A stretch of 64,000 nucleotides of DNA from JANXYW01 sp031400455. GTDB lineage: Bacteria; Chloroflexota; Dehalococcoidia; DSTF01; JACRBR01. Below are positions 44,012 to 52,009 of the stretch, piece by piece. The notes under the pieces were generated by a model. That model had not been told where the DNA came from. It worked only from the letters and a program-made list of their open reading frames with translations, and did not search any database. A program made the position numbers and the translations under genes. How positions within the stretch are numbered: the first letter of the stretch is position 1; every line of letters starts with the position of its first letter. Location: assembly GCA_031400455.1 (NCBI GenBank), contig JANNPX010000002.1, positions 1-64,000 on the forward strand, given 5' to 3'.

Positions 44012-44656
44012 ATGCAGGAACCGACGCCCCCTACACCCACATCGCTCCTGAATCGGCCGATCGTGCGCGCGCTCGTCGCCGTAGTGCTGCTCGCCGCGCT
44101 CGGCGGCGTCGCCCTCGTCGTCCGTGCGCAGCGCGACGGCAGCGCCAGCGGCCCCGTCAGCGTCGCCGGAGCGCCGACGTCCGCCGCATCTGCCGAGCCT
44201 GACCCAGCCGTCGGCCCTCTCGATGACCGCAAGCCGGTGAAAGGTCAGCCCGCCCCCGACTTCGTGCTCCGCAACACCGAAGGTGCGCTCGTGAAGCTCA
44301 GCGACCTGCGCGGCAAGGTCGTCTTCGTCAACTTCTGGGCGTCGTGGTGCGTGCCCTGCAAGAAGGAACTCCCCGACATCCAGAAGCTCTACGACGAGAA
44401 GCGCGCCGACGGCCTCGAAGTGCTCGCGATCAACTGGCAGGACGATCCCGCGACAGCCACGTCCTTCTTCGACTCGCACAACCTGACCCTGCCGCTGCTG
44501 CTCGATCGATCCGGCAGCGTCTACACGCAGTACCGACTCCAGGGCCTCCCTGACAGCTTCTTCATCGACCGCGAAGGCAACATCGCCGCGCTACAGTTCG
44601 GCTCACTAACCGAAGCGAAGATGCGCGAGCGCCTGGCGACCGCTGGACTGCCGTAG
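44012..44656 (+). CDS. Membrane-anchored TlpA/ResA-like thioredoxin
   Basis: A 214-residue protein. A single N-terminal membrane helix (about 17-37) and an Ala/Ser-rich linker precede the AhpC-TSA/thioredoxin domain. GQPAPDF, NFWASWCVPCKKELP with redox Cys113 and Cys116, and GLPDSFFIDREG with the cis-Pro are all present. Such proteins reduce cytochrome c apoproteins or other exported thiols on the outside of the membrane. It is a stand-alone gene, with no ccd or ccm gene beside it. Confidence 0.9.
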   Translation: MQEPTPPTPTSLLNRPIVRALVAVVLLAALGGVALVVRAQRDGSASGPVSVAGAPTSAASAEPDPAVGPLDDRKPVKGQPAPDFVLRNTEGALVKLSDLRGKVVFVNFWASWCVPCKKELPDIQKLYDEKRADGLEVLAINWQDDPATATSFFDSHNLTLPLLLDRSGSVYTQYRLQGLPDSFFIDREGNIAALQFGSLTEAKMRERLATAGLP

Positions 44657-44690
44657 GGGCGGCCCCACGTGTCCGCCCTCGCTTTGTCAT

Positions 44691-45911
44691 CTACACCCCA
44701 TCCTTCACCACCACACCCGCCTTCACCACCAGCGGAATATTCCGCCCGTCCGCCAGCACCGCAATATCCGTCAGCGGATCGCCGTCGACCAGAATGAGAT
44801 CCGCATCCATACCCTCGGCGATCGTCCCGATGCGGTCCTCCAGCCGGAACAGCGCCGCATTCGTCGTCGTCGCGCTCACGATCGCGCCCATCGCGCCGAG
44901 ATGCTTCGCCTTCTCGACCAGCTCGCCGCCACGATGTCGCTGCCGCGGCCCCAGCAGGTCGGAGCCCGAGCCGATGTGCACGCCCGCTGCCTGCGCCATC
45001 ACCACGCTTAGCCCCGTCTTGCCGTGCACCATCTCGACCTTCACGCGGCTCACGTCCGGCAGCTCCGCCATGTGCGACAGCAGCTCGATGATCACGAGCG
45101 TCGGCACCAGGTACGCGTCCTGGGCGGCCATCTTCCGCGCCGTCTGCTCGTCGAGAATGCTGCCGTGCTCGATCGAGCGCACCCCCGCATCGAGCGCGTT
45201 GTTCATCGCGGCCGACGTGTGGCAATGCGCCATCGCGTACTTCCCGAACGCCTTCGCCTCGTGCACCGCCGCCGCGATCTCCTCGACGCTGAACTGCAGG
45301 CTGTCGAGCGGATCCGTCGGCGACATCACGCCGCCCGACGCGAAGAGCTTGACCTGCGTCGCGCCGCGCCGGAGCTGCGTGCGCGCAGCGAGCCGGACCG
45401 CATCGACGCCGTCGACAAGCTCCGTGTGCGCGACGAGCCCCGGGATCGATGGCGTCAGCACGTCGGACCACGGGCTGCGATGATCGCCGTGCCCGCCGGT
45501 GATCGAGAGGAACGACCCGGACGGCAGAATACGCGGGCCGGAGATCTGGCCAGTCTCGACCGCGAGCGCGTACGTCGGATCGAGCCCGCCCGCATCGCGC
45601 ACGGTCGTGAACCCCTCCTGCAGCGCGATGCCAATGTTCTCGACGACCTTCAGCACGTAGCTGACGTGGCTCTCCGGCGGATCCTGATCGCCGCGCGCCG
45701 TGAGCCCGAAGTGCACATGCGCATCCGTCAGCCCCGGCATCAGCGTCCGCCCGGCGCAGTCGATCGTGCGCGCGTCATCGGACGCCGCCAGCGTGCCGGC
45801 GGCCCCAACACGCGCAATGCGACCGCCCTCGACGAGCACGCTGGTGTGCGGACGCGGGTCTGCGCCGGTACCGTCCAGCAGCGTCGCGTCGTTCAGCAAG
45901 AGTGCGGACAT
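44691..45911 (-). CDS. Amidohydrolase (imidazolonepropionase/prolidase-like)
   Basis: A 406-residue metal hydrolase. The composite beta-sandwich is followed by the TIM barrel, with MPGLTDAHVHFG giving two metal His, then TTVRDAGG, KLFASGG where Lys is often the carboxylated bridge, AHCHT, SIEHGS and GSGSDLL with the catalytic Asp. The C-terminal GTIAEGMDADLILVDGDPL is typical. GGAGG precedes the start. Members cleave N-acyl or peptide bonds; the substrate is unknown. Confidence 0.88.
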   Translation of the reverse strand: MSALLLNDATLLDGTGADPRPHTSVLVEGGRIARVGAAGTLAASDDARTIDCAGRTLMPGLTDAHVHFGLTARGDQDPPESHVSYVLKVVENIGIALQEGFTTVRDAGGLDPTYALAVETGQISGPRILPSGSFLSITGGHGDHRSPWSDVLTPSIPGLVAHTELVDGVDAVRLAARTQLRRGATQVKLFASGGVMSPTDPLDSLQFSVEEIAAAVHEAKAFGKYAMAHCHTSAAMNNALDAGVRSIEHGSILDEQTARKMAAQDAYLVPTLVIIELLSHMAELPDVSRVKVEMVHGKTGLSVVMAQAAGVHIGSGSDLLGPRQRHRGGELVEKAKHLGAMGAIVSATTTNAALFRLEDRIGTIAEGMDADLILVDGDPLTDIAVLADGRNIPLVVKAGVVVKDGV

Positions 45912-45922
45912 ACGGCCTCCAT

Positions 45923-46294
45923 CTACGAGCCGGGCGGCTTCACGGGAAAGACAATGCGATCTTCGCCGACGGCGATGCGGAACTCCGCGTCCGACAGCGC
46001 CTGGTACTCCACGCTCTGCTCGAACAGCACCCGGCCTTCGGTGTCGGTCACGCGCATCTTCTGGGGAAAGTCGGCCTTGGTGGCGACGAGCGTCTCGGAG
46101 TTCCCCGGCTTGATGCGGCGGGTCTGGCCATCATCAAACGTCAGCACCACTTCCGTCTCGCGCAGATTCGTCACCACGAGCCCGCGCTGCTTCCCCGTCG
46201 ACTCGCCGACCATCAGCCAAAGGATCAGCCCCAGCGTGACGACCACGAACGCCACCATGCCGCCGACAAGCGGCATCCATCTAGCCACGGGCAA
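45923..46294 (-). CDS. Single-pass membrane protein, unknown function
   Basis: A 123-residue protein. One membrane helix (about 9-28) is followed by a soluble beta-rich domain of about 90 residues. TTG 46294 is used because GAAGG lies upstream; ATG 46276 is an alternative that would trim six residues. The motif FDDGQTRRIKPG resembles small periplasmic beta modules, but no family is recognised. It lies 11 nt upstream of the amidohydrolase and is probably co-transcribed. Confidence 0.65.
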   Translation of the reverse strand: MPVARWMPLVGGMVAFVVVTLGLILWLMVGESTGKQRGLVVTNLRETEVVLTFDDGQTRRIKPGNSETLVATKADFPQKMRVTDTEGRVLFEQSVEYQALSDAEFRIAVGEDRIVFPVKPPGS

Positions 46295-46490
46295 GAGCCT
46301 TCGTTCGAGTATGCCGCATCGAGTGCAGCGTAACGCGGCAGGTCACGAGCCGCGATTCTGCCGGCGCTCCTGTGTGGGTCAGTGCGGGAAGTGCCCAACG
46401 CCACGTGAAATTGACGCTCTACGCCGATGACGCCTCGTCGGACTAAGCGTATGCTTGCGGCAGCAGATACGTCTTTGAAGGGGGGCTGGC

Positions 46491-47039
46491 ATGCAGATCA
46501 TACGGGAGAAGGTCGCGTGGGCGATTGCCGGAGTACTCGCGCTGTTCGTCGTCGTATCGATGACGGGCGTCGTCAGCGGAGGTCCGCTAGACCCGCCGGG
46601 GCCACCCGCGCCGAGTGGGCCGTTACAGATCGCGGAAGCGCCCCTCGATCGAGAATTCACGTCCGTCGTGCGGGATTGCTCGGGCGGCGGTAGTTACGCG
46701 GTGCAAGGCGCGATCTCATCCGCGCTCGCCGACGTGAACACGCTAGGAGCGGACAAGTGGAATCTCGTCGGCGAGCCTGTGATCGCGATGTCCGTCGATC
46801 ACAACCAGTACGGTCAGCTAGTTGCGCCATGCACGGTAACGTACACACTGTCTCGACCGGTGGGTGTCGGAATCGGTTGCGCTCCGACGCCGCCGCCGGC
46901 GGCGACGACCACACCGGTGTCTACGGCGACGGGGACGACAACTCCCGCGTCGACGAACACACCTCAATTGCCAACCAGTACACCCTGCGTGCCTAGCGGC
47001 CAGACAGCTACGCCGACGTCCACGCCGACACCGATTTAG
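46491..47039 (+). CDS. Secreted protein with Thr/Pro-rich tail
   Basis: A 182-residue exported protein. A hydrophobic N-terminal helix (about 9-29) serves as signal or anchor, a globular part of about 90 residues with two cysteines (in VRDCSGG and APCTVT) follows, and the last 50 residues are a Thr/Pro-rich tail similar to that of the next two genes. A strong AAGGGGGG site precedes ATG 46491. Function unknown; it belongs to a run of three small secreted proteins. Confidence 0.7.
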   Translation: MQIIREKVAWAIAGVLALFVVVSMTGVVSGGPLDPPGPPAPSGPLQIAEAPLDREFTSVVRDCSGGGSYAVQGAISSALADVNTLGADKWNLVGEPVIAMSVDHNQYGQLVAPCTVTYTLSRPVGVGIGCAPTPPPAATTTPVSTATGTTTPASTNTPQLPTSTPCVPSGQTATPTSTPTPI

Positions 47040-47066
47040 CGTTCGTCAGCCACGGGGGAGATCACC

Positions 47067-47561
47067 ATGCGTAAGATCATCACCACCACCACCACCATCG
47101 CACTGATCGTTGCGGTGTTGGCCGCGGGGTGCAGTTCGTCGACGGATACGGCAACGAAGACTGCGCAGCCGACCAGCGCGCGTACGAGCGCGTCTCCGCC
47201 GTCGGTGGGATCGCCGATCGCCAACGTACCCACGCAAGGCCCGCCGCCGACCCAAGTACCTCCGACATCCGCACCACCCACGATTGCGCCCGAACCGACC
47301 CAGGCACCGCAGCCGTTAGTCCCCGCGCCACCTGTTGCGCAGGACCCAGCGCCCGCTGCCTCGGCGTGTCTCGCTGGCTGCGAGGCGCAGCAGCCGGGTT
47401 GCGACATCAAAGGCAACATCAACTCGAAGGACGAGAAGATCTATCACGTGCCGACGAGTAGTTCGTACAAAGCCACCAAGATCGATCCGTCGGCGGGCGA
47501 GCGTTGGTTCTGCACAGCAGCAGAGGCCGTCGCCGCCGGATGGCGTGCTCCCAATAACTAG
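47067..47561 (+). CDS. Lipoprotein with C-terminal sunset-type domain
   Basis: A 164-residue protein. The signal peptide ends in a lipobox-like LAAGC, so Cys22 is the lipid site. A Pro/Thr-rich spacer (about 25-105) leads to a compact C-terminal domain with CDIKGNIN, EKIYHVP and GERWFCTAAEAVAAGWR, the pattern of the small sunset domain found at the ends of nucleases and surface proteins. The first 19 residues closely resemble those of the next gene. Probably cell-surface; the binding partner is unknown. Confidence 0.82.
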   Translation: MRKIITTTTTIALIVAVLAAGCSSSTDTATKTAQPTSARTSASPPSVGSPIANVPTQGPPPTQVPPTSAPPTIAPEPTQAPQPLVPAPPVAQDPAPAASACLAGCEAQQPGCDIKGNINSKDEKIYHVPTSSSYKATKIDPSAGERWFCTAAEAVAAGWRAPNN

Positions 47562-47627
47562 ACGTCGCGGTCGAGGGCATCGTCTCAGTGGCTCATAAGT
47601 ACAGCGAAAGCAGTGAGGAGACCAAGC

Positions 47628-48029
47628 ATGCGTAAGATCATCATCACCACCATCATCAGCGCACTGATCGTCGCGGTCGGAGGCTTCCTTCTCAGCGGTA
47701 CCGGAACGGCGAGCGGCGCCAGGCGAGGGCCGACGGCAACGTTCACACCCGCACCCACGGCGACGCCGAGGCCACTCAGCACCTACGTCGTTACCGCCAC
47801 CCTGCAACCAGGCTTCCCAAATTGCGCCGATCCCGCTAGCTGCATCGTGACTTCGAATTGCGACGCAGGAGACCCAGTGACCGGCGGCGGCATGGATCAC
47901 CTCGCCAACACGGTGCCGGATTACTCTAGGCCCGCCGTGGGCGGTTGGTCGGGCCGCTGGTACAACCCGAACGGCGGTGAGACTGTGTACGCAGTCTGCC
48001 TCGACAATCCCCCGGCGCACGTTCCGTGA
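47628..48029 (+). CDS. Small secreted protein with Thr/Pro linker
   Basis: A 133-residue exported protein starting at ATG 47628 after GAGGAG. MRKIIITTIISALIVAVGG is nearly the same signal as in the sunset lipoprotein upstream, but there is no lipobox. A short Thr/Pro-rich segment precedes a globular part with four cysteines (NCADPASC, TSNCDAG and VCLDN), suggesting disulfide bonds. No family is recognised. It closes the three-gene run and is followed by a hairpin. Confidence 0.7.
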   Translation: MRKIIITTIISALIVAVGGFLLSGTGTASGARRGPTATFTPAPTATPRPLSTYVVTATLQPGFPNCADPASCIVTSNCDAGDPVTGGGMDHLANTVPDYSRPAVGGWSGRWYNPNGGETVYAVCLDNPPAHVP

Positions 48030-48041
48030 TCGAATGCGCGA

Positions 48042-48073
48042 GGGTCGAGGCGCAACGCTTGCGCCCATGACCC
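48042..48073 (+). terminator. Hairpin after secreted-protein genes
   Basis: GGGTC (48042-48046) pairs with GACCC (48069-48073) and GGCGCAA (48049-48055) with TTGCGCC (48059-48065). No U-tract follows, so termination would be inefficient or factor-dependent. Confidence 0.5.
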
Positions 48074-48117
48074 TCCCGCTCGCACGTTGACGCCCGTCAC
48101 GCATTCTTAGGCCGGGG

Positions 48118-48149
48118 TTAACAGGCCTTTAACACCCGCACCCTATGAT
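48118..48149 (+). promoter_or_regulatory. Pho-box-like promoter of the small RNA
   Basis: Two TTAACA repeats (48118-48123 and 48129-48134) are spaced at an 11-bp period, and the -10 TATGAT (48144-48149) follows 9 bp later with no normal -35. That is the layout of PhoP/PhoB-activated promoters, in which tandem boxes replace the -35. Regulator identity is inferred. Confidence 0.55.
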
Positions 48150-48155
48150 GCTGTT

Positions 48156-48322
48156 GTAGGGCATAGAACTCATCGACAGTCCAACCTCCTGTCAGATGGG
48201 ACCGAAACGGGCCAGGACGCTCACAACACTCGTGGCGAGACAGACTTAGCGTCCTGGCCCGGAATTCCAAGCACTGGTAGTAAAGAAATCGCGAGTGGCC
48301 CCCGCCCCTCGCGATTCCTTTT
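48156..48322 (+). ncRNA. Putative structured small RNA, about 165 nt
   Basis: Between a Pho-box-like promoter and an intrinsic terminator there is no ORF but a strong structure. CGGGCCAGGACGCT (48208-48221) pairs perfectly with AGCGTCCTGGCCCG (48248-48261) around a 26-nt loop. A shorter upstream element (GACAG with CTGTC near 48175-48195) may form another helix. I do not recognise 6S, tmRNA, SRP RNA or a known riboswitch. It could be a phosphate-responsive sRNA or a leader of the hydrolase at 48350, though that gene has its own leaderless -10 box. Confidence 0.6.
48286..48322 (+). terminator. Rho-independent terminator of the small RNA
   Basis: AATCGCGAG (48287-48295) pairs with CTCGCGATT (48308-48316), followed by CCTTTT (48317-48322). 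It ends transcription just before the alpha/beta hydrolase gene. Confidence 0.85.
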
Positions 48323-48337
48323 GCCCGCCGCCCGCCC

Positions 48338-48343
48338 TAGAAT
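48338..48343 (+). promoter_or_regulatory. -10 box of leaderless hydrolase gene
   Basis: TAGAAT at 48338-48343 lies 6 nt before ATG 48350 and just after the terminator. No Shine-Dalgarno is present. Confidence 0.5.
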
Positions 48344-48349
48344 CCACCC

Positions 48350-49135
48350 ATGCCCTTCGCCGCCATCAACGGCATCGACCTCTACTACGAGTCCCACGGC
48401 TCCGGGCCGGCCGTCGTCTTTGCGCACGGCGCCGGCGGCAACCACCTGAGCTGGTGGCAGCAGATCCCCGTCTTCTCGAGGCGCTTCCGCTGCATCACGT
48501 TCGACCATCGAGCGTTCGGCCGGACCATCGATGGCGCCGGCGACGACAAGAAGGGCCGCCGCGGCTTCCACGACGACCTGCGCGCGCTGCTCGACCTGCT
48601 CGAGATCGATGACGTCCGCATCGTCGCCCAGTCGATGGGCGGCCGCACCGCCGTCGGCTTCTCGCTCCTCAACCCGGGGCGGTGCAAAGCGCTCGTCCTT
48701 GCCGGGACGACCGGCGGCGCCATCGACGACGACGTGCGCGACATGCAGGATGCCTACCGGGAGACCGAGATGGGGCAATTGCCGCTAGGCAAGCGCTCGG
48801 TGTCGCCCGCCCTCGTCGAACGCGCCGCCGCGATGGAGTTCCTCTACCGCTCGATCGGCCGCATGAACCCGCCGCGTCCGAAGGACTTCCTCGCGCCGAT
48901 CGTCGGCTATCGAGGCAGTTCCGCCGAACGCCTCGCCCAGGCCGACTTCCCGATCATGTTCCTCGTCGGCGACCACGACGCCGTCACGCCGCCCGACATC
49001 ATCGCCGGCTGCCACCGCGCCACCCCCGGCTCGAAGTACGTCGTCATCCCGCAAAGCGGCCACTCAACCTACTTCGAGCAGCCCGACGCCTTCAACACCG
49101 CCGTGATCGCGTTTCTCGACGAGACGATGGCATAG
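48350..49135 (+). CDS. Alpha/beta hydrolase
   Basis: A 261-residue cytoplasmic hydrolase of the canonical fold. VFAHGAGGNHLSWWQQ forms the oxyanion region, VAQSMGGRTA carries the nucleophile Ser (with Ala in place of the first Gly of GxSxG), VGDHDAVTPP holds the acidic residue and SGHSTYFEQP the His. A typical cap of helices lies between. Esterase, lactonase or haloperoxidase-like activities are possible. It is transcribed separately from the small RNA, judging by its own -10 box. Confidence 0.9.
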   Translation: MPFAAINGIDLYYESHGSGPAVVFAHGAGGNHLSWWQQIPVFSRRFRCITFDHRAFGRTIDGAGDDKKGRRGFHDDLRALLDLLEIDDVRIVAQSMGGRTAVGFSLLNPGRCKALVLAGTTGGAIDDDVRDMQDAYRETEMGQLPLGKRSVSPALVERAAAMEFLYRSIGRMNPPRPKDFLAPIVGYRGSSAERLAQADFPIMFLVGDHDAVTPPDIIAGCHRATPGSKYVVIPQSGHSTYFEQPDAFNTAVIAFLDETMA

Positions 49136-49177
49136 AGCTCGGCAGGGAGTGCTGAAAACGCACCCCTACCTCGTAGC

Positions 49178-49263
49178 GCGGGCTTTCCAGCCCGCCCGTT
49201 CTCCGACCGGAGTCACCCGCTCTGCTGCGTGCCGAAGAAGTACCCGCGGAGCTTCAGCTCCGC
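49178..49263. repeat. Two REP-like hairpins near parS
   Basis: GCGGGCT/AGCCCGC (49178-49184 with 49189-49195, loop TTCC) and GCGGAGC/GCTCCGC (49246-49252 with 49257-49263, loop TTCA) are two near-identical palindromic units with 4-nt loops. They resemble dispersed intergenic repeats of GC-rich genomes. Confidence 0.65.
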
Positions 49264-49309
49264 CCCCACGGACGGCTCGCCTAGCCAACTCCGGCCTGTT
49301 CAGAACGAA

Positions 49310-49325
49310 TGTTTCACGTGAAACA
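49310..49325. other. parS centromere-like site (ParB-binding sequence)
   Basis: TGTTTCACGTGAAACA matches the bacterial ParB consensus TGTTNCACGTGAAACA at every position and is a perfect palindrome. It is intergenic, between the alpha/beta hydrolase and the FKBP genes. Chromosomal parS sites normally cluster near the replication origin, so this window may lie in the origin-proximal part of the chromosome. No parAB genes are in the window. Confidence 0.9.
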
Positions 49326-49421
49326 CTCGGCGCATGCGCGCTACCTGTGGATGTGGTCGTAGCGCTCAAGATGGGAGCGCGGGGGCGAACCGGACAACGC
49401 GTACTAGCCGAAGCCTCGACC

Positions 49422-49769
49422 CTACCCGACGCCGAGCAGCTCCACGTCGAAGATCAGCTCCGCATTCGGCGGGATGGCGCCACCCGCGCCGCGCGAGCCG
49501 TACCCCAGCTCCGCCGGAATGATCAGCTGGCGCTTCCCGCCGACCTTCATCGACATCACGCCCTCGTCCCACCCCTTGATTACCTGCCCGACGCCGATCG
49601 AGAACACGAACGGTTCGTTTCGATCAACCGAGCTGTCAAACTTCTTCCCGTCGGTCAATTTGCCTGTGTAGTGCACCTTGACGGACTTGCCCTTCGTCGG
49701 TGCATCGCCCGTCCCGACGACCTCGTCGATGTACTTGAGCCCGCTCGGCGTAGTAACGGCGTCAGCCAT
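49422..49769 (-). CDS. FKBP-type peptidyl-prolyl isomerase, cytoplasmic
   Basis: A 115-residue single-domain FKBP starting at ATG 49769. SVKVHYTGKLTDGKKFDSS, GQVIKGWDEGVMSMKVGGKRQLIIP, LGYGS and IPPNAELIFDVELL are all intact, so cis-trans prolyl isomerase activity is expected. There is no signal peptide. It lies 50 nt downstream of a lipoprotein FKBP on the same strand; the pair probably arose by duplication. Confidence 0.95.
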   Translation of the reverse strand: MADAVTTPSGLKYIDEVVGTGDAPTKGKSVKVHYTGKLTDGKKFDSSVDRNEPFVFSIGVGQVIKGWDEGVMSMKVGGKRQLIIPAELGYGSRGAGGAIPPNAELIFDVELLGVG

Positions 49770-49819
49770 GTTGGTTCTCCTCCGCTCGTAGTTGCGTCCA
49801 AATCCGACTCGGATCTGCG

Positions 49820-50386
49820 CTAGTTGATCTTGATCAGCTCCACATCGAAAATCAGCGTCGCGCCGCCAGGGATGGTCGGCGGTCGCCCGGCTGCACCGTA
49901 CGCAAGCGCTCCCGGGATAATCAATCGCCGCTTGCCGCCAACTTTCATCGACTGCAGCCCTTCGGTCCACCCGGCAATCACGCCGTTCAGCGGGAACGTC
50001 GCGGGTGTCCCGCGATCCACAGAGCTGTCGAACTTCGTGCCATCCGTCAGCCAGCCGGTGTAGTGCACAGTCACCTGGTCGGTGGCCTTCGGAGAAGCGC
50101 CATCGCCGACCTTCTGGTCGATGTACTTCAACCCGCTAGCCGTCGTCTCGATCGTGCCCGTCAGGCTCGGGATGCCCGTCGCGTTGCCATCGCTCTCGAT
50201 GGGTGGGGCAGCCTTCGTCGCCGCGGAGGCCGGCGTCGGGTTCGATGCCGCGGATTGCGCCGGCTTCACGCCGCCCGAAGCGATCGTCGGCGAACCGGAC
50301 GGCGTCTTCGTCGACGCGTCGTCGTCGTCGCTGCACGCGCCAAACACCACGCCCAGCACAGCGATTCCAATGAGCAGATACTTCAT
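49820..50386 (-). CDS. FKBP-type peptidyl-prolyl isomerase lipoprotein
   Basis: A 188-residue protein. The signal peptide ends in the lipobox VFGAC, then Asp-, Thr- and Pro-rich linker sequence, then an FKBP domain (about 80-188) with VTVHYTGWLTDGTKFDSS, GVIAGWTEGLQSMKVGGKRRLIIP and PGGATLIFDVELI. It is a surface-anchored prolyl isomerase that may fold exported proteins. Its domain is clearly related to the cytoplasmic FKBP encoded next to it. Confidence 0.94.
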   Translation of the reverse strand: MKYLLIGIAVLGVVFGACSDDDDASTKTPSGSPTIASGGVKPAQSAASNPTPASAATKAAPPIESDGNATGIPSLTGTIETTASGLKYIDQKVGDGASPKATDQVTVHYTGWLTDGTKFDSSVDRGTPATFPLNGVIAGWTEGLQSMKVGGKRRLIIPGALAYGAAGRPPTIPGGATLIFDVELIKIN

Positions 50387-50501
50387 GTCGTCTCCTTCAA
50401 GCTAAACCGCAACATTGTGCGGTGTGCCGCGTCCGCAGGCAAACACATCGGATCCAGCGGCGATACTTTTCTGCCAGAACGATCAAACGGTAACAGGCTG
50501 C

Positions 50502-50880
50502 GCCAGCGGGCCTGTAAGCCGAATTCTGTCCCCTTGCGGGTGGTGACCATCTATCTGGGCTGCCAGTTACCCAGCAGCTCGAGCGGCTGACCCGGGACTC
50601 TCGGACGGGCCGTCCTTAGGCCGGATGGACAAGTCCATTCGGTCGCGGTCCCCTATGTAGCCTTGCTCCGGGTGGGGTTTACCCGACGGCCATGTCTCCA
50701 CGCCGCCGGTGCGCTCTTACCGCACCATTTCGCCCTTACCCGCCGAAGCGGGCGGTATGTTTCTGTGGCACGTTCCGTCGCCTCGCGACGCCCGGCCGTT
50801 AGCCGGCACCCTGCCCTGTGGAGTTCGGACTTTCCTCTCACCCCGTCGAAACGGCGCAAGCGGCCACCCGGCCCGCTGGC
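50502..50880 (-). ncRNA. rnpB: RNase P RNA (bacterial type A)
   Basis: On the minus strand the 5' end GCCAGCGGGC (from 50880) pairs with the 3' end GCCCGCTGGC (50502-50511) to form P1. The conserved GAGAGGAAAGTCC core lies near 50830-50840 and the 3' part has ACAGAATTCGGCTTACAGGCC-type sequence near 50510-50530. Total length about 379 nt, normal for bacterial RNase P RNA. It processes tRNA 5' ends together with RnpA, which is not in the window. Confidence 0.97.
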
Positions 50881-51026
50881 CCCCGCAGTATAGGCGACGC
50901 TCGCGGAACCACAGATTTCGCCGATTTCACAGATTGGGTCAGGTGCGATGTCGCGAGCCATTGTTCGCCGCACCGCTGCCAATCGGAGGACTCACAGCCG
51001 CGGACGGCTGTGCCACTTGTGCTGCG

Positions 51027-51968
51027 CTAGATGACGCGCTGCGTCGTCTTGAAGTGCGTCTTCGCCACGCCCTTCAGGAAGTCCGCGCCCCGCTGCTTCA
51101 CGAGCGCCCGCGCGGCGGCCTCGACCTGCGAAGACGCGCCCTTCGGCAGGCGCACACCGGCTTCGCGGCCGAGTTGGTCGAGCCGGCGGAGGAACTCGGC
51201 GCGCGCCAGGATCGATGCCGCAGCGACGGCGGGGTCGCGCTCCGCGCGTGGCATCTGCACGAGGCGCACTTCGCGTCCCTTCTCGAACAATGCGTTTCGA
51301 ATCAGCGACTCGTCACCAAACTGGTCGGCGACGGCGGCCGTGGCCTCGGGCGCCTTCTCGATCACGTTCTCGATGGCGCGTGCGTGCGCCCAGGCCAGCA
51401 GCCGGTTGACGTTGCCGAACTTCAACCATAGCTCGTTGTAGCGCGGCGGCAGGATCGTCATCACTTCGTTCGGAAATGCCGCGCGCAGCTGATCGGCGAT
51501 CGACAGCGCGCGGGCGTCAGTGAGATTCTTGCTGTCCTGCACGCCCAGCTCGATAAGCGCGCGCCAGTTTGCGTCCGTAACCGCCACCGCTGCCACGACA
51601 AGCGGCCCGAAGTAATCGCCCTTCCCGCTCTCGTCGCTGCCGATCCAGCAGCCCGCATCGGCCACCACCGGCTCGATCGTGCTGCCTGCACTCTTACCGG
51701 CCTTGATGATCGACGGTTTCCCGGCGACCAGCCCTGCGATCGCATCGGCATGCGGCGACGCCGGCTGGTCGAAGACGATCTTGCAGCCGCCTCCCCTCGA
51801 CGGGTAGAGGTTCAGCCCGATCGGCCCATCCGGCGTCGCGAGCTTGATGCGAGCGCCGTTCTGTAGCGGCAACCGCTCGAGGGTAGAAGAGCTACCGGCG
51901 GCGTACTCATCGAGCTGCGTGAGTACGCGCGCGGCGTCGGACATGATGGTGATGCTTTTCGGCGCCAT
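51027..51968 (-). CDS. rnhC: Ribonuclease HIII
   Basis: A 313-residue type-2 RNase H. The N-terminal 80 residues are a TBP-like substrate-binding domain typical of HIII rather than HII. The catalytic domain starts at IGSDESGKGDYFGPLVVAA, with Asp-Glu as metal ligands, and includes VQDSKNL and the SILARAEFLRRL helix. It removes RNA from RNA-DNA hybrids. ATG 51968 is the likely start; ATG 51944 is an alternative. Confidence 0.9.
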   Translation of the reverse strand: MAPKSITIMSDAARVLTQLDEYAAGSSSTLERLPLQNGARIKLATPDGPIGLNLYPSRGGGCKIVFDQPASPHADAIAGLVAGKPSIIKAGKSAGSTIEPVVADAGCWIGSDESGKGDYFGPLVVAAVAVTDANWRALIELGVQDSKNLTDARALSIADQLRAAFPNEVMTILPPRYNELWLKFGNVNRLLAWAHARAIENVIEKAPEATAAVADQFGDESLIRNALFEKGREVRLVQMPRAERDPAVAAASILARAEFLRRLDQLGREAGVRLPKGASSQVEAAARALVKQRGADFLKGVAKTHFKTTQRVI

Positions 51969-52009
51969 GAGGGGAAGTGTAGTTTACGGTCCGCCGTCGT
52001 CGGCGTAGC

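Noticed and set aside
46400..46415. A second parS-like CCACGTGAAA
   Set aside because: Only the right half fits; too many mismatches on the left side.
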